Source: Vibrio toranzoniae (GTDB taxonomy: Bacteria; Pseudomonadota; Gammaproteobacteria; Enterobacterales; Vibrionaceae). Taken from it: a DNA stretch of 64,000 nucleotides. Shown here piece after piece: positions 24,680 to 35,265 of this stretch. The notes under the pieces are model-generated. The model ran no database searches. It saw only the letters and a list, made by a program, of their open reading frames with translations, and was not told the origin of the DNA. Made by a program: the position numbers and the translations under genes. Location: contig NZ_AP025514.1 of assembly GCF_024347655.1 (NCBI RefSeq), forward strand, positions 1,674,001 through 1,738,000. The letters are read 5' to 3'. Positions within the stretch are counted from its first letter, which is position 1. Each line of letters starts with the position of its first letter.

Positions 24680-25342
24680 TTATTCGTCATCCACATCGAA
24701 CACCACATTGTAGTTCTCGGTATACGTACAGTTTGGCTGGCGGCTACAAGTGAAAAAGCGTCGACCTTTATGGTCGCCTTGACTTGCTAACTTGATGATC
24801 ATCGGGCTGCCACATTTTTTACAGAATCGAACTTCTTTTGATGGTTCAATTAAATCAATGTGTGCTGCCAGTAACCTCTTCAAACGGCTCACTTGATAGC
24901 TGTGTTTAATAGATGCACCAATCAGTGGTAAGCCTGCCGATTTACACACGTGAATCAGTAGTTTTTCTCGATCGGCCTTTCCCTTGTTGAGCTCTTTGCC
25001 GTTATCAAGTTCAATGATCACGCGGGGCTCTAACGTCCGCGGGTCGCAGACGACAAAATCAAAGTAGCTACGTGAGATTTTGTTGTTGGCGATAAACCAA
25101 TTCTTCTTGTTATTAGCCTTAGCGGGCACAAGAACATTCGACATGCTGACCTTGGCAAACACTTCACCATGGTTGCCCACAGCGGATTTAAGTGCGTTAT
25201 AAAATGTCGCCTGTTGCGCCGACATCAACGACCCTTTTTTCTGATAAGCATGATCTTTGGTATCATCATGCTTCACTAGATACTTTTGGATAAAGTAAAA
25301 GAACACAACCAGAACAATTACAACGATAAAGATATTAGTCAT
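24680..25342 (-). CDS. DUF2726 membrane-anchored protein with C-terminal zinc ribbon
   Basis: A 220-residue protein from the ATG at 25342; an upstream TTG at 25354 is less likely. One N-terminal membrane helix (about 3-20) is followed by a DUF2726 domain (SYFDFVVCDPRTLEPRVIIEL and on), a restriction-endonuclease-like fold. The C-terminus is a topoisomerase-type zinc ribbon (FCKKCGSPM, FFTCSRQPNC). DUF2726 proteins of this kind are common in Vibrio cores; the function is unknown, though nucleic-acid binding or cleavage is plausible. It stands alone between tRNA genes and a GGDEF gene. Confidence 0.8.
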   Translation of the reverse strand: MTNIFIVVIVLVVFFYFIQKYLVKHDDTKDHAYQKKGSLMSAQQATFYNALKSAVGNHGEVFAKVSMSNVLVPAKANNKKNWFIANNKISRSYFDFVVCDPRTLEPRVIIELDNGKELNKGKADREKLLIHVCKSAGLPLIGASIKHSYQVSRLKRLLAAHIDLIEPSKEVRFCKKCGSPMIIKLASQGDHKGRRFFTCSRQPNCTYTENYNVVFDVDDE

Positions 25343-25645
25343 TTTCCAACACAATCACGTCTGTATAGGGATTAAGATAGTGGCTAGCGTATGTAGAAAA
25401 GCATCACGTGGCAAGCAAAAGAGCGAGAGTTGCCAACCAGAATCACGACCTTTGAACTCTGTAATCACCAAGAGGTCGCTCTTACGCTAAACACATCTCT
25501 CCTATTTGCTAATCAAATCATCAATCACACTTTTAGATTAATTCAGATCAACGAATCTAAACTTGTGATTAACCAGCATAAAGTGCTCCATAAATCATTC
25601 TTACCTCAAGAAAATCAGAATGACTTTTTGCTTCCTAATAAGCGA

Positions 25646-27610
25646 TCAGCTTTCAGCGATGATGACTTGATTCCTACCCGACTCTTTCGCTTGATACAAT
25701 GCATCATCCGCGGCTTTGAGGTACTTCTTGTAAGTATCTTGATTGAGTTGCTCATGAGCAATACCAATCGACGCCCCTATCGATGTGGTGAGGTCTAAAG
25801 AGCCGGATTGCGTAGCAATGGGGGTTTCGGAAATGGCTAAACGGATAACGTTCAACTGTTGCTCAGGATCAATGGAACCAGACAGCAGTATAACGAATTC
25901 TTCACCACCCCAACGAGACACTACGTCATTTGGGAATAAGTGTTGATTTACTCGCCTTGCGACTTCCACTAAAACCTCATCACCAACATCATGTCCAAAG
26001 GTGTCATTAACGCGTTTAAAGTGGTCAAGGTCTAGAATGACGAGACTGATCCCAAACCGTGAAGTATTAAATGGCATTGGCTGAGTTAACAACTGCTCCA
26101 GATAGCGTCGGTTGTATAAACCCGTTAGCGCACACGTTGTAGATTGAGTGACCAGCGCTTTATTTTTACTTTGTATGCTGCGAAGCCTAATCGCCAGTAA
26201 TCCAGCACTAATACTGACCATTATAATCAATGTCACCACGATTCTGTTTCTCAGCTGTTCCTTTTGAAGCAGCAACTCATTGAGGTCTTTTTCTGTATTG
26301 AGTAAGTCATTTTCGTTAGCGAGTGCCTCATTTGCATAGTCTTGTTCTAGTAGAAAAATGTCACTCTGCCTTTTATCAAACAATAGTGCTTTGTTGCCAT
26401 GATAATATTGTTTGTAGTAACTCAGTGCACTATCAAAGTCGCTCTGAGATTCGTAATATTCAGCCAGTGTTTTTAAGCCTAACACCTTCCAACTTCTGCT
26501 CCCTACCACTTCAAAGATTGCAAGTGCTCGTTCAAGATCATCCAATATATCGTCATCTTGATCTAGTCCAATGTTTGCTAACGCGCGGCTTAGATAACAC
26601 TGCCCGTTTTGAAGTGTGTACTTCTTAATATTCGGCGCTTGAAGACATTGATTAGCCACTTGCAATGCTTTGCTGAAATTGCCCTCTGATAGCAGTACGT
26701 CACTGTAGGTTCTCAGTAATAAGATTTTGTATCGAGCACTGACTCTTTTGCTATCGAGTGCTTTTGCTTTCTCATAAGCAATTCGGCCATTCGTCACATC
26801 ACCACTGCTTAAGTACACAAATGACTCGTTTATGTAGAGGATGCCAATCGCGTCATCTTCAAGTAAGCCACTTTTAAAATAGAGCTTTTTTGCTTTATCA
26901 ATAATACGCAGGGCTTTAGGCCAATCCTCTAAATAGATGTAGAGTAACGCCATGTTCGACATCAGCTTGCTATTATAAATGTGCGTTGGATACTGCTTGC
27001 CAAGTTGCAGTCCTTTATAAAGAAAGTACTGAGCGTCTCGCAAGTCGTTTCGCACGTTATTGATTGCTCCCGCGGTGTTATACGCTTTAACCAATAACTG
27101 CTCGTAACGAATAGATTCAGCAATCCCTATCGCGGATCTAATTTCAATTTCAGCGATTGCAAGTTCCCCTTCCTTAAGGTATTCAACCGCAGATTCAACC
27201 AATAATTCTGACTTCAACCACAACATATCTTCATGCTCAGACAACGCTTTTATTTGTTCGACGTAGTCCATCAGGGCGTCGGCATCTCGTTGATGTTGAG
27301 CCACATTCGACAAAATCATAAGTCGATAAGCTTGGTATATTGCTTTGTCATTAACGCCTGTGGGCGGTCGAAGTAGATCAAGTTGATGTTTTGCAACAGA
27401 TGGGGAACTGCGTGACAAACCGAGAATATGAATTAACTTTTTTCCATATTCAGTTTGAGAGAGTTCTTTTTCTGGAGTGTAGACAGAAGTACTGTCGGCT
27501 TGAGGAGGGCTCAAGTCCACATCACTGAGCGGATACAGTAAATAAAGTCCGAGTACGACACTGATGGTCACAACGAGCAGAAACGAACCTAAAACGTTGT
27601 TTTTATTCAT
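25646..27610 (-). CDS. TPR-containing diguanylate cyclase (GGDEF)
   Basis: A 654-residue membrane protein. A signal-anchor helix (about 7-27) leads to a long periplasmic region of tetratricopeptide-like helical repeats (about 60-420), a second membrane helix near 460 and a cytoplasmic GGDEF domain. The active-site loop reads SRWGGEEF, so GTP cyclisation to c-di-GMP is expected. I see no RxxD inhibitory site in front of it, so product feedback may be absent. The TPR region probably senses a periplasmic partner. It is transcribed alone, divergent from the peptidase gene. Confidence 0.9.
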   Translation of the reverse strand: MNKNNVLGSFLLVVTISVVLGLYLLYPLSDVDLSPPQADSTSVYTPEKELSQTEYGKKLIHILGLSRSSPSVAKHQLDLLRPPTGVNDKAIYQAYRLMILSNVAQHQRDADALMDYVEQIKALSEHEDMLWLKSELLVESAVEYLKEGELAIAEIEIRSAIGIAESIRYEQLLVKAYNTAGAINNVRNDLRDAQYFLYKGLQLGKQYPTHIYNSKLMSNMALLYIYLEDWPKALRIIDKAKKLYFKSGLLEDDAIGILYINESFVYLSSGDVTNGRIAYEKAKALDSKRVSARYKILLLRTYSDVLLSEGNFSKALQVANQCLQAPNIKKYTLQNGQCYLSRALANIGLDQDDDILDDLERALAIFEVVGSRSWKVLGLKTLAEYYESQSDFDSALSYYKQYYHGNKALLFDKRQSDIFLLEQDYANEALANENDLLNTEKDLNELLLQKEQLRNRIVVTLIIMVSISAGLLAIRLRSIQSKNKALVTQSTTCALTGLYNRRYLEQLLTQPMPFNTSRFGISLVILDLDHFKRVNDTFGHDVGDEVLVEVARRVNQHLFPNDVVSRWGGEEFVILLSGSIDPEQQLNVIRLAISETPIATQSGSLDLTTSIGASIGIAHEQLNQDTYKKYLKAADDALYQAKESGRNQVIIAES

Positions 27611-27868
27611 GTATTAAGAACGTTACAAATTGAATGATCATAGCACTGTTGTTTATCCATATTAGAAACTTATTATACCCGAGCCCTACACAGATTAAAA
27701 TGTTATCAGTTCGACGAACTGAACAAGGTTACTCTCACTAATTAGAATAATCAGGCAACTTTCTTGATTTAACTCAGGCATTCATCTGGCACATTGGCGT
27801 TATAGTGATTTTCCTGTTCCTTAGCCGTGACTTCTGACGAATGAGCGGAAACATAATGAGAATTAACA

Positions 27869-28975
27869 ATGACCCAAATTAATGAACAACGTCTTGTCGA
27901 CCATTTCTGCGATCTTGTGAAAATCGATAGTGAATCACGCAACGAAAAAGCCATCGCGGAAGCACTGGCTGAGCAGCTAGGCGAACTCGGCTTTGACGTA
28001 CATAAGCTGGCCGTTCCGGCAGAAGTGTCGAATGGTTTCAATATCTATGCTCGTTTAGATGGCACACTTCCAGGTAGCACAGTATTCAGCTGCCACATGG
28101 ATACAGTAACGCCAGGTATCGGCATTGAGCCAATCATTGAAGACGGCGTTATCCGCTCTAAAGGCAACACGATTCTAGGTGGCGACGATAAATCGGGCAT
28201 CGCGGCTATCATGGAAGCAATACGTTGCATTCAAGCTGAAGATCAAGCGCACAAAACCATCGAAATCGCATTCACCGTATTCGAAGAAGGCGGTTTATTC
28301 GGTTCTCTAAACTTCGATATGTCTTACATTCAATCTGAGCACGCTATCGTTCTAGATACAGGTGGCCCGATTGGTACGATCGTAAACGCTGCACCAGGTC
28401 AACAGAAGGTAACCGCGACAATCAAAGGCCGCCCGGCTCATGCTGGCTTAGCACCAGAAGAAGGCATCAGCGCAATTCAAGTGGCTGCAGACGCAATCAC
28501 CAAGATGAACCTACTTCGTGTCGATGAAGAAACAACAGCAAACGTGGGTATTGTTGAAGGTGGTCAAGCGACTAACATCGTAATGCCAGAACTTAAAGTA
28601 GTGGCTGAAGCTCGCTCACTAAACGGTGACAAGCTAACAGCACAAGTTGAACACATGATCTCGACATTCGAAGCAAGCGCGAAGCCATTCGGCGCTGAAG
28701 TAGAAATCGAATCAACTCGTGCTTACGATGCATTCGTGATTGCAGATGATCACCCGCATATTCTTTCTATCAAATCGGCATTCGAGAAACTTGGCGTAAC
28801 GGCAAACACCAAACGTACAGGTGGCGGTAGCGATGCAAACAACTTTAATGCTAAAGGTCTAACAACCGTTAACCTTTCTACAGGGATGGCAAAAGTTCAC
28901 ACCACTGAAGAGTACATCGCGGTTAAAGACATGGTCGCAATCACTGAGTTTGTTATAGCTTACGTAACACAATAA
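27869..28975 (+). CDS. M20-family peptidase T-like metallopeptidase
   Basis: A 368-residue cytoplasmic zinc peptidase. Metal ligands and catalytic residues appear in order: CHMDTV, GGDDKSG, FEEGG, VLDTGG and the late VHTTEEY. An inserted dimerisation domain lies near 180-290. This is the PepT-like branch of the M20 family, slightly shorter than classical PepT, and likely an aminopeptidase for di- or tripeptides. It stands alone and is followed by a strong terminator. Confidence 0.85.
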   Translation: MTQINEQRLVDHFCDLVKIDSESRNEKAIAEALAEQLGELGFDVHKLAVPAEVSNGFNIYARLDGTLPGSTVFSCHMDTVTPGIGIEPIIEDGVIRSKGNTILGGDDKSGIAAIMEAIRCIQAEDQAHKTIEIAFTVFEEGGLFGSLNFDMSYIQSEHAIVLDTGGPIGTIVNAAPGQQKVTATIKGRPAHAGLAPEEGISAIQVAADAITKMNLLRVDEETTANVGIVEGGQATNIVMPELKVVAEARSLNGDKLTAQVEHMISTFEASAKPFGAEVEIESTRAYDAFVIADDHPHILSIKSAFEKLGVTANTKRTGGGSDANNFNAKGLTTVNLSTGMAKVHTTEEYIAVKDMVAITEFVIAYVTQ

Positions 28976-29018
28976 TCTTACTTGTGAGCTAGATGGTGAA
29001 CATCATCTAGCTGATATC

Positions 29019-29052
29019 AAAAAGCCGAGTCTAGTTTGGACTCGGCTTTTTT
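29019..29052. terminator. Bidirectional terminator
   Basis: AGCCGAGTC/GACTCGGCT stem with a 7-base loop, an A-run on the left and T-run on the right. It serves the peptidase gene and, on the other strand, the DUF3859 gene. Confidence 0.9.
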
Positions 29053-29080
29053 GTGTTTCAACATAGCTAGAATTTTGAGC

Positions 29081-29503
29081 TTAGAAACCCCTACGCTTCC
29101 AAAACTGTCCTTCATCTTTTGCCACTAGGTCGAATGTCTTGTCGGCGATGATGTTACCTTTTAGCTCGACTGTCATGCGCCATTTACCGAGCTTGTTTGA
29201 GACTGGAGCCCAAATGGTATCGCCTAAATAGAAATCCCAATCGTTGTTGCCGACATACTCTTCACCATCGAATGGTTCTAGCACTTCGCCTTTGTCTGTG
29301 GTGATGTTCGGGTGATAAATACAGTAGTGGACCTTTTCGCCTTTGGCTTTTTTAATATTCAGAATATAACCAAACTCTACGTCAATTTCGGCATCAACGA
29401 TGGTGGTGAACTCTTGGATTTTGGGAAGATCTTTAGATTTAGAATCCCACGTCGTGTAGATGCCGTAAGATGTCATGTCGACGATAGCCGATCGCTTTGC
29501 CAT
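29081..29503 (-). CDS. DUF3859-family protein
   Basis: A 140-residue soluble beta-rich protein without signal peptide (MAKRSAIVDMTSYGIYTTWD). It has the aromatic-rich pattern of DUF3859 proteins, whose function is unknown. It is the second of two small minus-strand genes and ends at a shared terminator; the gap to the P-loop gene upstream is only 76 bases, so the two may form one transcript. Confidence 0.65.
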   Translation of the reverse strand: MAKRSAIVDMTSYGIYTTWDSKSKDLPKIQEFTTIVDAEIDVEFGYILNIKKAKGEKVHYCIYHPNITTDKGEVLEPFDGEEYVGNNDWDFYLGDTIWAPVSNKLGKWRMTVELKGNIIADKTFDLVAKDEGQFWKRRGF

Positions 29504-29579
29504 GTGTATTACCTAATAATTGTGTATTACCTAATTTTTCTTCGTTCTTTGCATTAACTCATTAGCCAGAAAGAGAGCG

Positions 29580-29948
29580 TTATTCTTGCCAATCTTTTGC
29601 CATGCGCTTAATCACGGATGGTTCAATGTCGTGAATGCTGCCAAATTGCTCTCTACACACTTCTATAATCAAATCTGCTTTATATTTAAGTGCGAGTTGG
29701 CGGTAAGCCTTCATTTCCCACTGCTTGATAAAGGTATTTGATACAACAACATCTAGCCCTTGTTTCAGGCCTTTTTCCACTGTGTTCTGACACCACTCAT
29801 GAGCCTGTTGTAATCGCCTAGGATCAAACTGATACACTCCTTGACCATTCACAAAATACATATCAGCTTCGACATGCAGTGCATCGTAGGTTTGCGCTTT
29901 TGTTGACTTGCCGGAACCGGGCAGCCCTCGAATGAGTATTAACTTCAT
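29580..29948 (-). CDS. Small P-loop kinase-like ATPase
   Basis: A 122-residue protein beginning with a Walker A motif right at the N-terminus (LIRGLPGSGKST), then a helical region and VVSNTFIKQWEM in a Walker B-like position. It belongs with the AAA_33/zeta-toxin-like or polynucleotide-kinase-like small NTPases. There is no antitoxin-like neighbour. The substrate is unknown. Confidence 0.7.
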   Translation of the reverse strand: MKLILIRGLPGSGKSTKAQTYDALHVEADMYFVNGQGVYQFDPRRLQQAHEWCQNTVEKGLKQGLDVVVSNTFIKQWEMKAYRQLALKYKADLIIEVCREQFGSIHDIEPSVIKRMAKDWQE

Positions 29949-30180
29949 CTATCACTTTGCAGGCTAATTTGAAAACGTAAGTTTATCTTAAATGTTCGTC
30001 GCTTGCTCTGATAACTACCTTGCGTCACTTACAAAAATCACCCCCTATATCCGACTCGGATAGTCGTTCGACATGATGGTAAGCGACTTGAAATCGACGG
30101 ATTGTTTCTGATAGAAGACACAAATAATTTACAACTATCCATTTTGTATATCGACAAGCGTGTCAAACTATTATAAATTT

Positions 30181-30204
30181 AGATGTATAGACGTCTACAT
30201 ATCT
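30181..30204 (+). promoter_or_regulatory. MetJ operator (three tandem met boxes)
   Basis: Three adjacent 8-bp boxes, AGATGTAT, AGACGTCT and ACATATCT, the middle one a perfect consensus met box. They lie 18-41 bases before the metA start, next to a TATTAT -10-like element, so MetJ with S-adenosylmethionine should repress metA. Confidence 0.9.
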
Positions 30205-30221
30205 AGCTTAGGGAGAAAGCT

Positions 30222-31163
30222 GTGCCTATTCGTATTCCAGACCAATTGCCCGCATCCGATGTTCTTCGTGAAGAAAAAATTTTTGTTATGCCGCTATCAA
30301 GAGCATCGACACAGGAAATTCGTCCACTTCGAGTCTTGATCCTCAACCTAATGCCTAAGAAAATTGAAACCGAAACTCAGTTCTTACGCCTACTATCAAA
30401 CAGTCCATTGCAAGTAGATGTAGAACTACTGCGCATCGACGACCGACCAAGTAAGAATACACCCACGGAACACCTTGATAACTTTTATCGTCAATTTGAG
30501 ATGGTAAAAAGTCGTAATTTTGATGGGCTGATCATCACTGGTGCGCCGCTTGGTTTAGTTCAATTTGAAGATGTTATCTATTGGGAACATCTACAAACCA
30601 TCATGGAATGGGCAAACAAACACGTTACGTCGACTCTATATGTATGTTGGGCAGCTCAAGCTGGTTTGAAATTGCTGTATGATTTGCCAAAGCGCACTCG
30701 TAAAGACAAGCTGTCTGGTGTTTACAGTCACGAAATACATAACCCATTTCACCCTATTTTACGTGGCTTTGATGATACGTTCTTAGCGCCTCATTCACGC
30801 TATGCCGACTTCTCTCAAGAATACTTAGCCGAGCATACCGACCTTGATGTACTTGCGACTTCCGATGCGGCTGGTGTGTATCTGGCGGCAACCAAAGACA
30901 AGCGGAACGTGTTTGTAACAGGTCACCCGGAATATGATGCTCATACACTTCATAATGAGTATATTCGTGACTTAGGTGAAGGCATGGAGCCGGTTATCCC
31001 TATCAACTATTACCCAAACAACAATCCAGACAATAAGCCTATTGCAAGCTGGCGTAGTCATGGTCACTTATTATTTTCAAATTGGCTAAACTACTGCGTT
31101 TACCAACAGACACCTTACGATTTGGATCACTTCAGCGAAGACAATTTCACCAAAGACGATTAA
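30222..31163 (+). CDS. metA: Homoserine O-succinyltransferase
   Basis: A 313-residue cytoplasmic enzyme that activates homoserine with an acyl group from acyl-CoA, the first committed step of methionine synthesis. The start is GTG with GGGAG upstream. The glutamine-amidotransferase-like fold shows the nucleophile Cys in [10 protein letters not shown] and the His-Glu pair in TGHPEYD. Length and start ([11 protein letters not shown]) match the MetA family closely. The MetJ operator directly upstream supports the assignment. Confidence 0.97.
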   Translation: MPIRIPDQLPASDVLREEKIFVMPLSRASTQEIRPLRVLILNLMPKKIETETQFLRLLSNSPLQVDVELLRIDDRPSKNTPTEHLDNFYRQFEMVKSRNFDGLIITGAPLGLVQFEDVIYWEHLQTIMEWANKHVTSTLYVCWAAQAGLKLLYDLPKRTRKDKLSGVYSHEIHNPFHPILRGFDDTFLAPHSRYADFSQEYLAEHTDLDVLATSDAAGVYLAATKDKRNVFVTGHPEYDAHTLHNEYIRDLGEGMEPVIPINYYPNNNPDNKPIASWRSHGHLLFSNWLNYCVYQQTPYDLDHFSEDNFTKDD

Positions 31164-31332
31164 ACGGCAAGTTATTTTTGTCAGCCATAGAGATCTGTAT
31201 TCAATAGGTTGTTGATAATAAAGCCAATTGGATGCGGATTTTTTATGGTAAGTGGCTCGCATTCCATAGCAGATTTAATACTTCGACTTATTCGATTCCA
31301 TATGATGGGCTGGTGTTCATAAGGAGCTGCAC

Positions 31333-32064
31333 ATGCCTGCCAAGTCACTTTTATCAAATTTCATATTATTCACATCTCTTTCACTAATAGGCTGCGTCTC
31401 TGTCACTGAAGGCCCACCTAAAATAGAAAGTGACCCAATTGCGATGTCTGAGTCCCGCATTGAGTTAGGCTTAGGTTACATGGGTCAAGACAATATGGTT
31501 AGAGCTCGTGAAAACCTAGAGTTAGCGATCAAGCATGCGCCTAGTTATTACAGAGCACGACTCTCTATGGCGCATTACTATGAAAAAGTTGGCGAAGTAG
31601 ACGAAGCAAGATCCACATATCAAAAGGCGCTAAGTTTAGATTCAAGAAACGGAAATGTATTGAATAACTACGGTACGTTTTTGTGTAAACAAGGCGAGTA
31701 TGAGCAGGCCGATAAGTACTTCAACCGAGCCATCGACCAACCCTATTATTATTTAGTCTCTGCCAGTTATGAGAATGCGGCCTTTTGCGCATTTAAAGCC
31801 GGTAATACTGACCAAGCAAAGTATTACTTCACACGTGCTATTGACCACGATCCGAATCGAGCAAAGTCGATATTACAGCTATCAAAGATTGAAGTAAGTG
31901 AAGCAGATTATAATAACGCGCGGCTTCGTCTGTTCAAGTTCCACCAGCGCTATGGCTATCAAATTCCATCCCTTCAAATATTGGTCGAACTGGAAAACAA
32001 AGCCGGAAACAGTGCGCTTGAGAAGAAGTACCAAACCAAATTAGACGAGTTGCTCTCCACTTAG
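31333..32064 (+). CDS. PilW/PilF-like TPR lipoprotein
   Basis: A 243-residue lipoprotein. The signal peptide ends in a lipobox (SLIGC), with the lipid-bearing Cys near residue 21. Then follow tetratricopeptide repeats (SRIELGLGYM, ARLSMAHYYEKVGEVDEARSTY in part, NNYGTFLCKQGEYEQA in part), the layout of the type IV pilotin PilF/PilW that helps secretin assembly. Here it is not beside rlmN or ispG, where Vibrio normally keeps pilW, so it may be a paralogue. It stands alone before a strong terminator. Confidence 0.7.
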   Translation: MPAKSLLSNFILFTSLSLIGCVSVTEGPPKIESDPIAMSESRIELGLGYMGQDNMVRARENLELAIKHAPSYYRARLSMAHYYEKVGEVDEARSTYQKALSLDSRNGNVLNNYGTFLCKQGEYEQADKYFNRAIDQPYYYLVSASYENAAFCAFKAGNTDQAKYYFTRAIDHDPNRAKSILQLSKIEVSEADYNNARLRLFKFHQRYGYQIPSLQILVELENKAGNSALEKKYQTKLDELLST

Positions 32065-32084
32065 ACTCGCTGGAATATAAAAAC

Positions 32085-32115
32085 GGGCTTGTTGAATGAA
32101 CAACAAGCCCTTTTC
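32085..32115. terminator. Terminator between convergent genes
   Basis: GGGCTTGTT/AACAAGCCC stem followed by TTTTCTT, between the lipoprotein gene and rlmF. Confidence 0.9.
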
Positions 32116-32152
32116 TTATGTAATCTATTAGATACTTTCTGGTATTGAAGTG

Positions 32153-33406
32153 TTATTTAAGCGCAATCCACTCTTGTCTCTGCTCATCATCCATAAAGCT
32201 CCACGCAACAAAGCGGCTCACCTTTTGGCCTTGCGACATCTCTATTACTTTCACTTGTTTTGCTCTTAACTTACCAAGCTCTGAACGAATCATATCAACG
32301 TTGTCTTTCTTAGAAATCAACGTAGTAAACCACAGTACTTGCGTAGCAAACAGTTGGCTCTCTCTCGCCATTTTCATAATGAAAGCCGCTTCACCACCCG
32401 GACACCATAACTCTGCTTTTTGACCACCAAAGTTCAACGTTGGCTTATCTTTTTTCGTCTGCGATTTTTTAGATTCAGGCTTGAGTGACTTACCTGCTTT
32501 CTTAGCTCGGTTTGCCGCTAGATTATCGAGCTTACGTTGCGACCCTTTTTCCGCTTCTTCTAAAGAGCCGTGGAATGGAGGGTTACAAATAGTGACATCG
32601 TAACGTTCATTGTCTTTAATGACACCTTTAAAAATAGCTTCAGAGTCTGCTTGCAATCTCGCTCGGATCTTACCTTTTAGGTTCGCGTTACTTTCTGCAA
32701 TGAAGTTAGCCGTTTTGATGGATACAGGATCAACATCTGTACCCGTACAACGCCATTTGTATTCTGTCGTGCCAACAATTGGGTAGATACAGTTTGCGCC
32801 AACACCAATATCTAATGCTTTCACAGACGCGTGGTTATATGGTTCGCCTTGGCCATCGCTGTTAAGGATGTCTGCCACTCTATGAATGTAATCTGCTCGG
32901 CCTGGAATTGGCGGACATAGGTAACCCGCGGGAATATCCCAGTGCTTAACGCCATAGTGATATGCTAGTAGCGCCTTGTTAAGTAACTTAACGGCCAATG
33001 GATCAGAAAAATTGATTGTATCTTCACCGACAGGGTTCTTAATCAAGTGCTCTTTCAGCTCAGGTAACGCAGCAACCAATAACTCGAAGTCGTAGCGACC
33101 TGTGTGTTGATTTTTTGGGTGCAGTCCACCCGCAGGCTTAGCCGTATTCTTGTTACGTTGTAAACCGCCCGTTCGTTTCGGGCCTGAAGGCTTTTGCGAA
33201 CCGCTCGATCTTTTTGGTGCGCTCTTATTCGAAGTGCCTTTTTTAAGCGGTGCTTTACCCGCTCCGCCTTTATTATTGGTTGGTTTACTAGAAACTTGCT
33301 TGGCTTTATTCTGTCCCGCCGCTTTTGAATCCGTATTGTTACGGTTTTTATCAGAGGCGCTGTTTTTCGACAGGCTTAGCGTGGTTCTATTTTGTGATTG
33401 GCTCAT
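32153..33406 (-). CDS. rlmF: 23S rRNA (adenine-1618-N6)-methyltransferase
   Basis: A 417-residue enzyme that methylates A1618 of 23S rRNA using S-adenosylmethionine. The N-terminal 100 residues are a lysine-, serine- and glycine-rich low-complexity extension, probably RNA-binding and longer than in E. coli. The catalytic domain has the SAM motif [13 protein letters not shown] and the N6-adenine signature NPPFHGS. The start is 4 bases after the stop of the upstream metalloprotease gene, so the two are probably co-transcribed. Confidence 0.92.
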   Translation of the reverse strand: MSQSQNRTTLSLSKNSASDKNRNNTDSKAAGQNKAKQVSSKPTNNKGGAGKAPLKKGTSNKSAPKRSSGSQKPSGPKRTGGLQRNKNTAKPAGGLHPKNQHTGRYDFELLVAALPELKEHLIKNPVGEDTINFSDPLAVKLLNKALLAYHYGVKHWDIPAGYLCPPIPGRADYIHRVADILNSDGQGEPYNHASVKALDIGVGANCIYPIVGTTEYKWRCTGTDVDPVSIKTANFIAESNANLKGKIRARLQADSEAIFKGVIKDNERYDVTICNPPFHGSLEEAEKGSQRKLDNLAANRAKKAGKSLKPESKKSQTKKDKPTLNFGGQKAELWCPGGEAAFIMKMARESQLFATQVLWFTTLISKKDNVDMIRSELGKLRAKQVKVIEMSQGQKVSRFVAWSFMDDEQRQEWIALK

Positions 33407-33410
33407 TAGG

Positions 33411-33908
33411 CTACTTCTTTAAATCTAAATACATCATGAATAAACGGGCATCCAACTCAAGTTGGTGATATTCCGGTTCCATGTGACAACATAGTTGGTA
33501 AAAGGCTTTGTCGTGCTCTTTCTCTTTGATGTGCGCCAGTTCATGCACTACCAGCATTCTAAGCAAAGGTTCTGGTGCATTTCTAAAGACACTGGCGATA
33601 CGAATCTCATTCTTCGATTTGATCTTGCCACCGTGATTCTTCGCAACATAAGAGTGGAGGCCTAATGCATTATTGATTAGGTGTATCTTCCCGTCGTAAA
33701 TCACTTTTCTGATGGGTGGTGTTTTCTTCATGTAGCGATTTTTAATCTCAATCGCATAATCAAACAGGGCCTTCTCGCTTTTTATTTCATGATTATTTGG
33801 ATAGCGAGCTTCAAACCAAGGCACTAATTTACCTGACTCTACAAGTTGAGTCACAGGGTCGATAATGTGCTTAGGATAGCCTTGGATATAGCGTAAAGAA
33901 GGATGCAT
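33411..33908 (-). CDS. YgjP-like zinc metallopeptidase (DUF45/WLM type)
   Basis: A 165-residue protein with the HExxH site in [18 protein letters not shown], where a second downstream His completes the metal site. This matches the short YgjP/DUF45 group of putative SprT-like metallopeptidases. No signal peptide. It directly precedes rlmF. Confidence 0.8.
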   Translation of the reverse strand: MHPSLRYIQGYPKHIIDPVTQLVESGKLVPWFEARYPNNHEIKSEKALFDYAIEIKNRYMKKTPPIRKVIYDGKIHLINNALGLHSYVAKNHGGKIKSKNEIRIASVFRNAPEPLLRMLVVHELAHIKEKEHDKAFYQLCCHMEPEYHQLELDARLFMMYLDLKK

Positions 33909-34061
33909 TCTGAAAGACCGTACAAGTTACGCCACGACAATACGTTGTGGTCTTGAAGTTTGAGCCGCATAGTGTAACTGATCACACTTTTCTAATCACC
34001 TAGGATTCGTTACACTTTAACGAGATTCACCAAGAGCTAGATTCAGCAAGAGAATGTAAAA

Positions 34062-34298
34062 ATGAAACGTGTTGTATTGTACGTCGCAGACAAATGCCCG
34101 CACTGCAAAGATGCCCAGCGCTATTTGGACTCTAAAAAAATTGAATACCGCCTAACGAACGCAAAGATGCAGCGTGGCCGTAAAGAATTACAGGCAATGG
34201 GTGCTCGCTCTATCCCTGTACTGAAAATCGGCGACCAAGTGATGGTCGGATGGAATCAGAAGAACTTCGATAAGATGTATAACTCAAAGAACACATAA
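34062..34298 (+). CDS. Glutaredoxin-family protein
   Basis: A 78-residue thioredoxin-fold protein with a CPHC redox site near residues 12-15 and a cis-Pro motif (SIPVLKI). The length and site fit small glutaredoxin-like thiol oxidoreductases. A single gene followed by a terminator. Confidence 0.85.
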   Translation: MKRVVLYVADKCPHCKDAQRYLDSKKIEYRLTNAKMQRGRKELQAMGARSIPVLKIGDQVMVGWNQKNFDKMYNSKNT

Positions 34299-34330
34299 CG
34301 AGCTTTGAGCTAGTCATACTTCCATACAAC

Positions 34331-34370
34331 AAAGCCCGCAGATCCAAACCAGGATCTGCGGGCTTTGTTC
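34331..34370. terminator. Terminator between convergent genes
   Basis: GCCCGCAGATCC/GGATCTGCGGGC stem with a 6-base loop and T-rich tail, between the glutaredoxin and LysR genes. Confidence 0.9.
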
Positions 34371-34388
34371 TGTCTATGACATTCTAAA

Positions 34389-35261
34389 TCACACATACTG
34401 CTTCACAAAATTGATAAAGGTTCGGTCTGCTTTCGACAGGTAACCTTCTTTTCTCCAAGCCAACGATAGGTTGAGTTTTACAGGCTCTTTAAATGGAACA
34501 CCTACCACGTCTTCTTCATACTCAGTGACTAAACTGAGTAGCGCAGTGATGGCAAATTCTCGCTTTACAATGGAAAGAATCATCGGTAGCAAGTTGGTCT
34601 CGAACGCAATGGTCATATCCAAATTGTATTTTTTGCAAGTAGCGTCGATGAAATCGCGGTGGAAGTAACCCGACTTAAACATGATCAGCTCTTGAGCGAA
34701 AAACTCTTCAAAAGTGATGGATGGCTGTGATGCTAATGGGTGCTCTTTGCCTACAACGGCTAACATCTCTGAACTTAGCAGATGGTCGGTTTCAAGATCG
34801 TCAGGCACATTTTCATGATTGATAACGCCGATATCGAGTTCACCGTTTAATAGCATCTGGCGTATCGAGGCTGTACCCGCATCAATTAGTGTCAATTTTA
34901 GGTTTGGGTATTGGCTTTTAAAGGCCATCACCACTTGTGGGAAAAAGTAACTCCCCATCATGCTTGGCGCCCCTAAGCGCACCTCTCCTTTCTCTAACCC
35001 CTTTAACTCGTTCATCGCAAGCTGAGCGTCATCAAACTGCTGAGAAATCCTCCTGGCATGCTCGAACAACACCTTGCCCTCTTCCGTTAACGTCACGGAT
35101 TTGTCTCCGCGCCGAAACAGAATTAACTCCAGTGTTTGTTCAAGTTTCTTAATGGAAATACTCAATGCAGGCTGTGCAATATGCAGCGCTTTAGCCGCCT
35201 GAGTGAAGCTACCAAACTGAGCAACGGCCAGAAAATGTCGAAGGGGTTTTGATTCAAGCAT
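34389..35261 (-). CDS. LysR-family transcriptional regulator
   Basis: A 290-residue regulator with an N-terminal winged HTH (RHFLAVAQFGSFTQAAKALHIAQPALS in part) and a substrate-binding domain of the LysR type. It is divergent from the MFS transporter gene with a 120-bp shared region, the classic arrangement in which the regulator controls the transporter. The ligand is unknown. Confidence 0.93.
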   Translation of the reverse strand: MLESKPLRHFLAVAQFGSFTQAAKALHIAQPALSISIKKLEQTLELILFRRGDKSVTLTEEGKVLFEHARRISQQFDDAQLAMNELKGLEKGEVRLGAPSMMGSYFFPQVVMAFKSQYPNLKLTLIDAGTASIRQMLLNGELDIGVINHENVPDDLETDHLLSSEMLAVVGKEHPLASQPSITFEEFFAQELIMFKSGYFHRDFIDATCKKYNLDMTIAFETNLLPMILSIVKREFAITALLSLVTEYEEDVVGVPFKEPVKLNLSLAWRKEGYLSKADRTFINFVKQYV

Positions 35262-35265
35262 ATCA

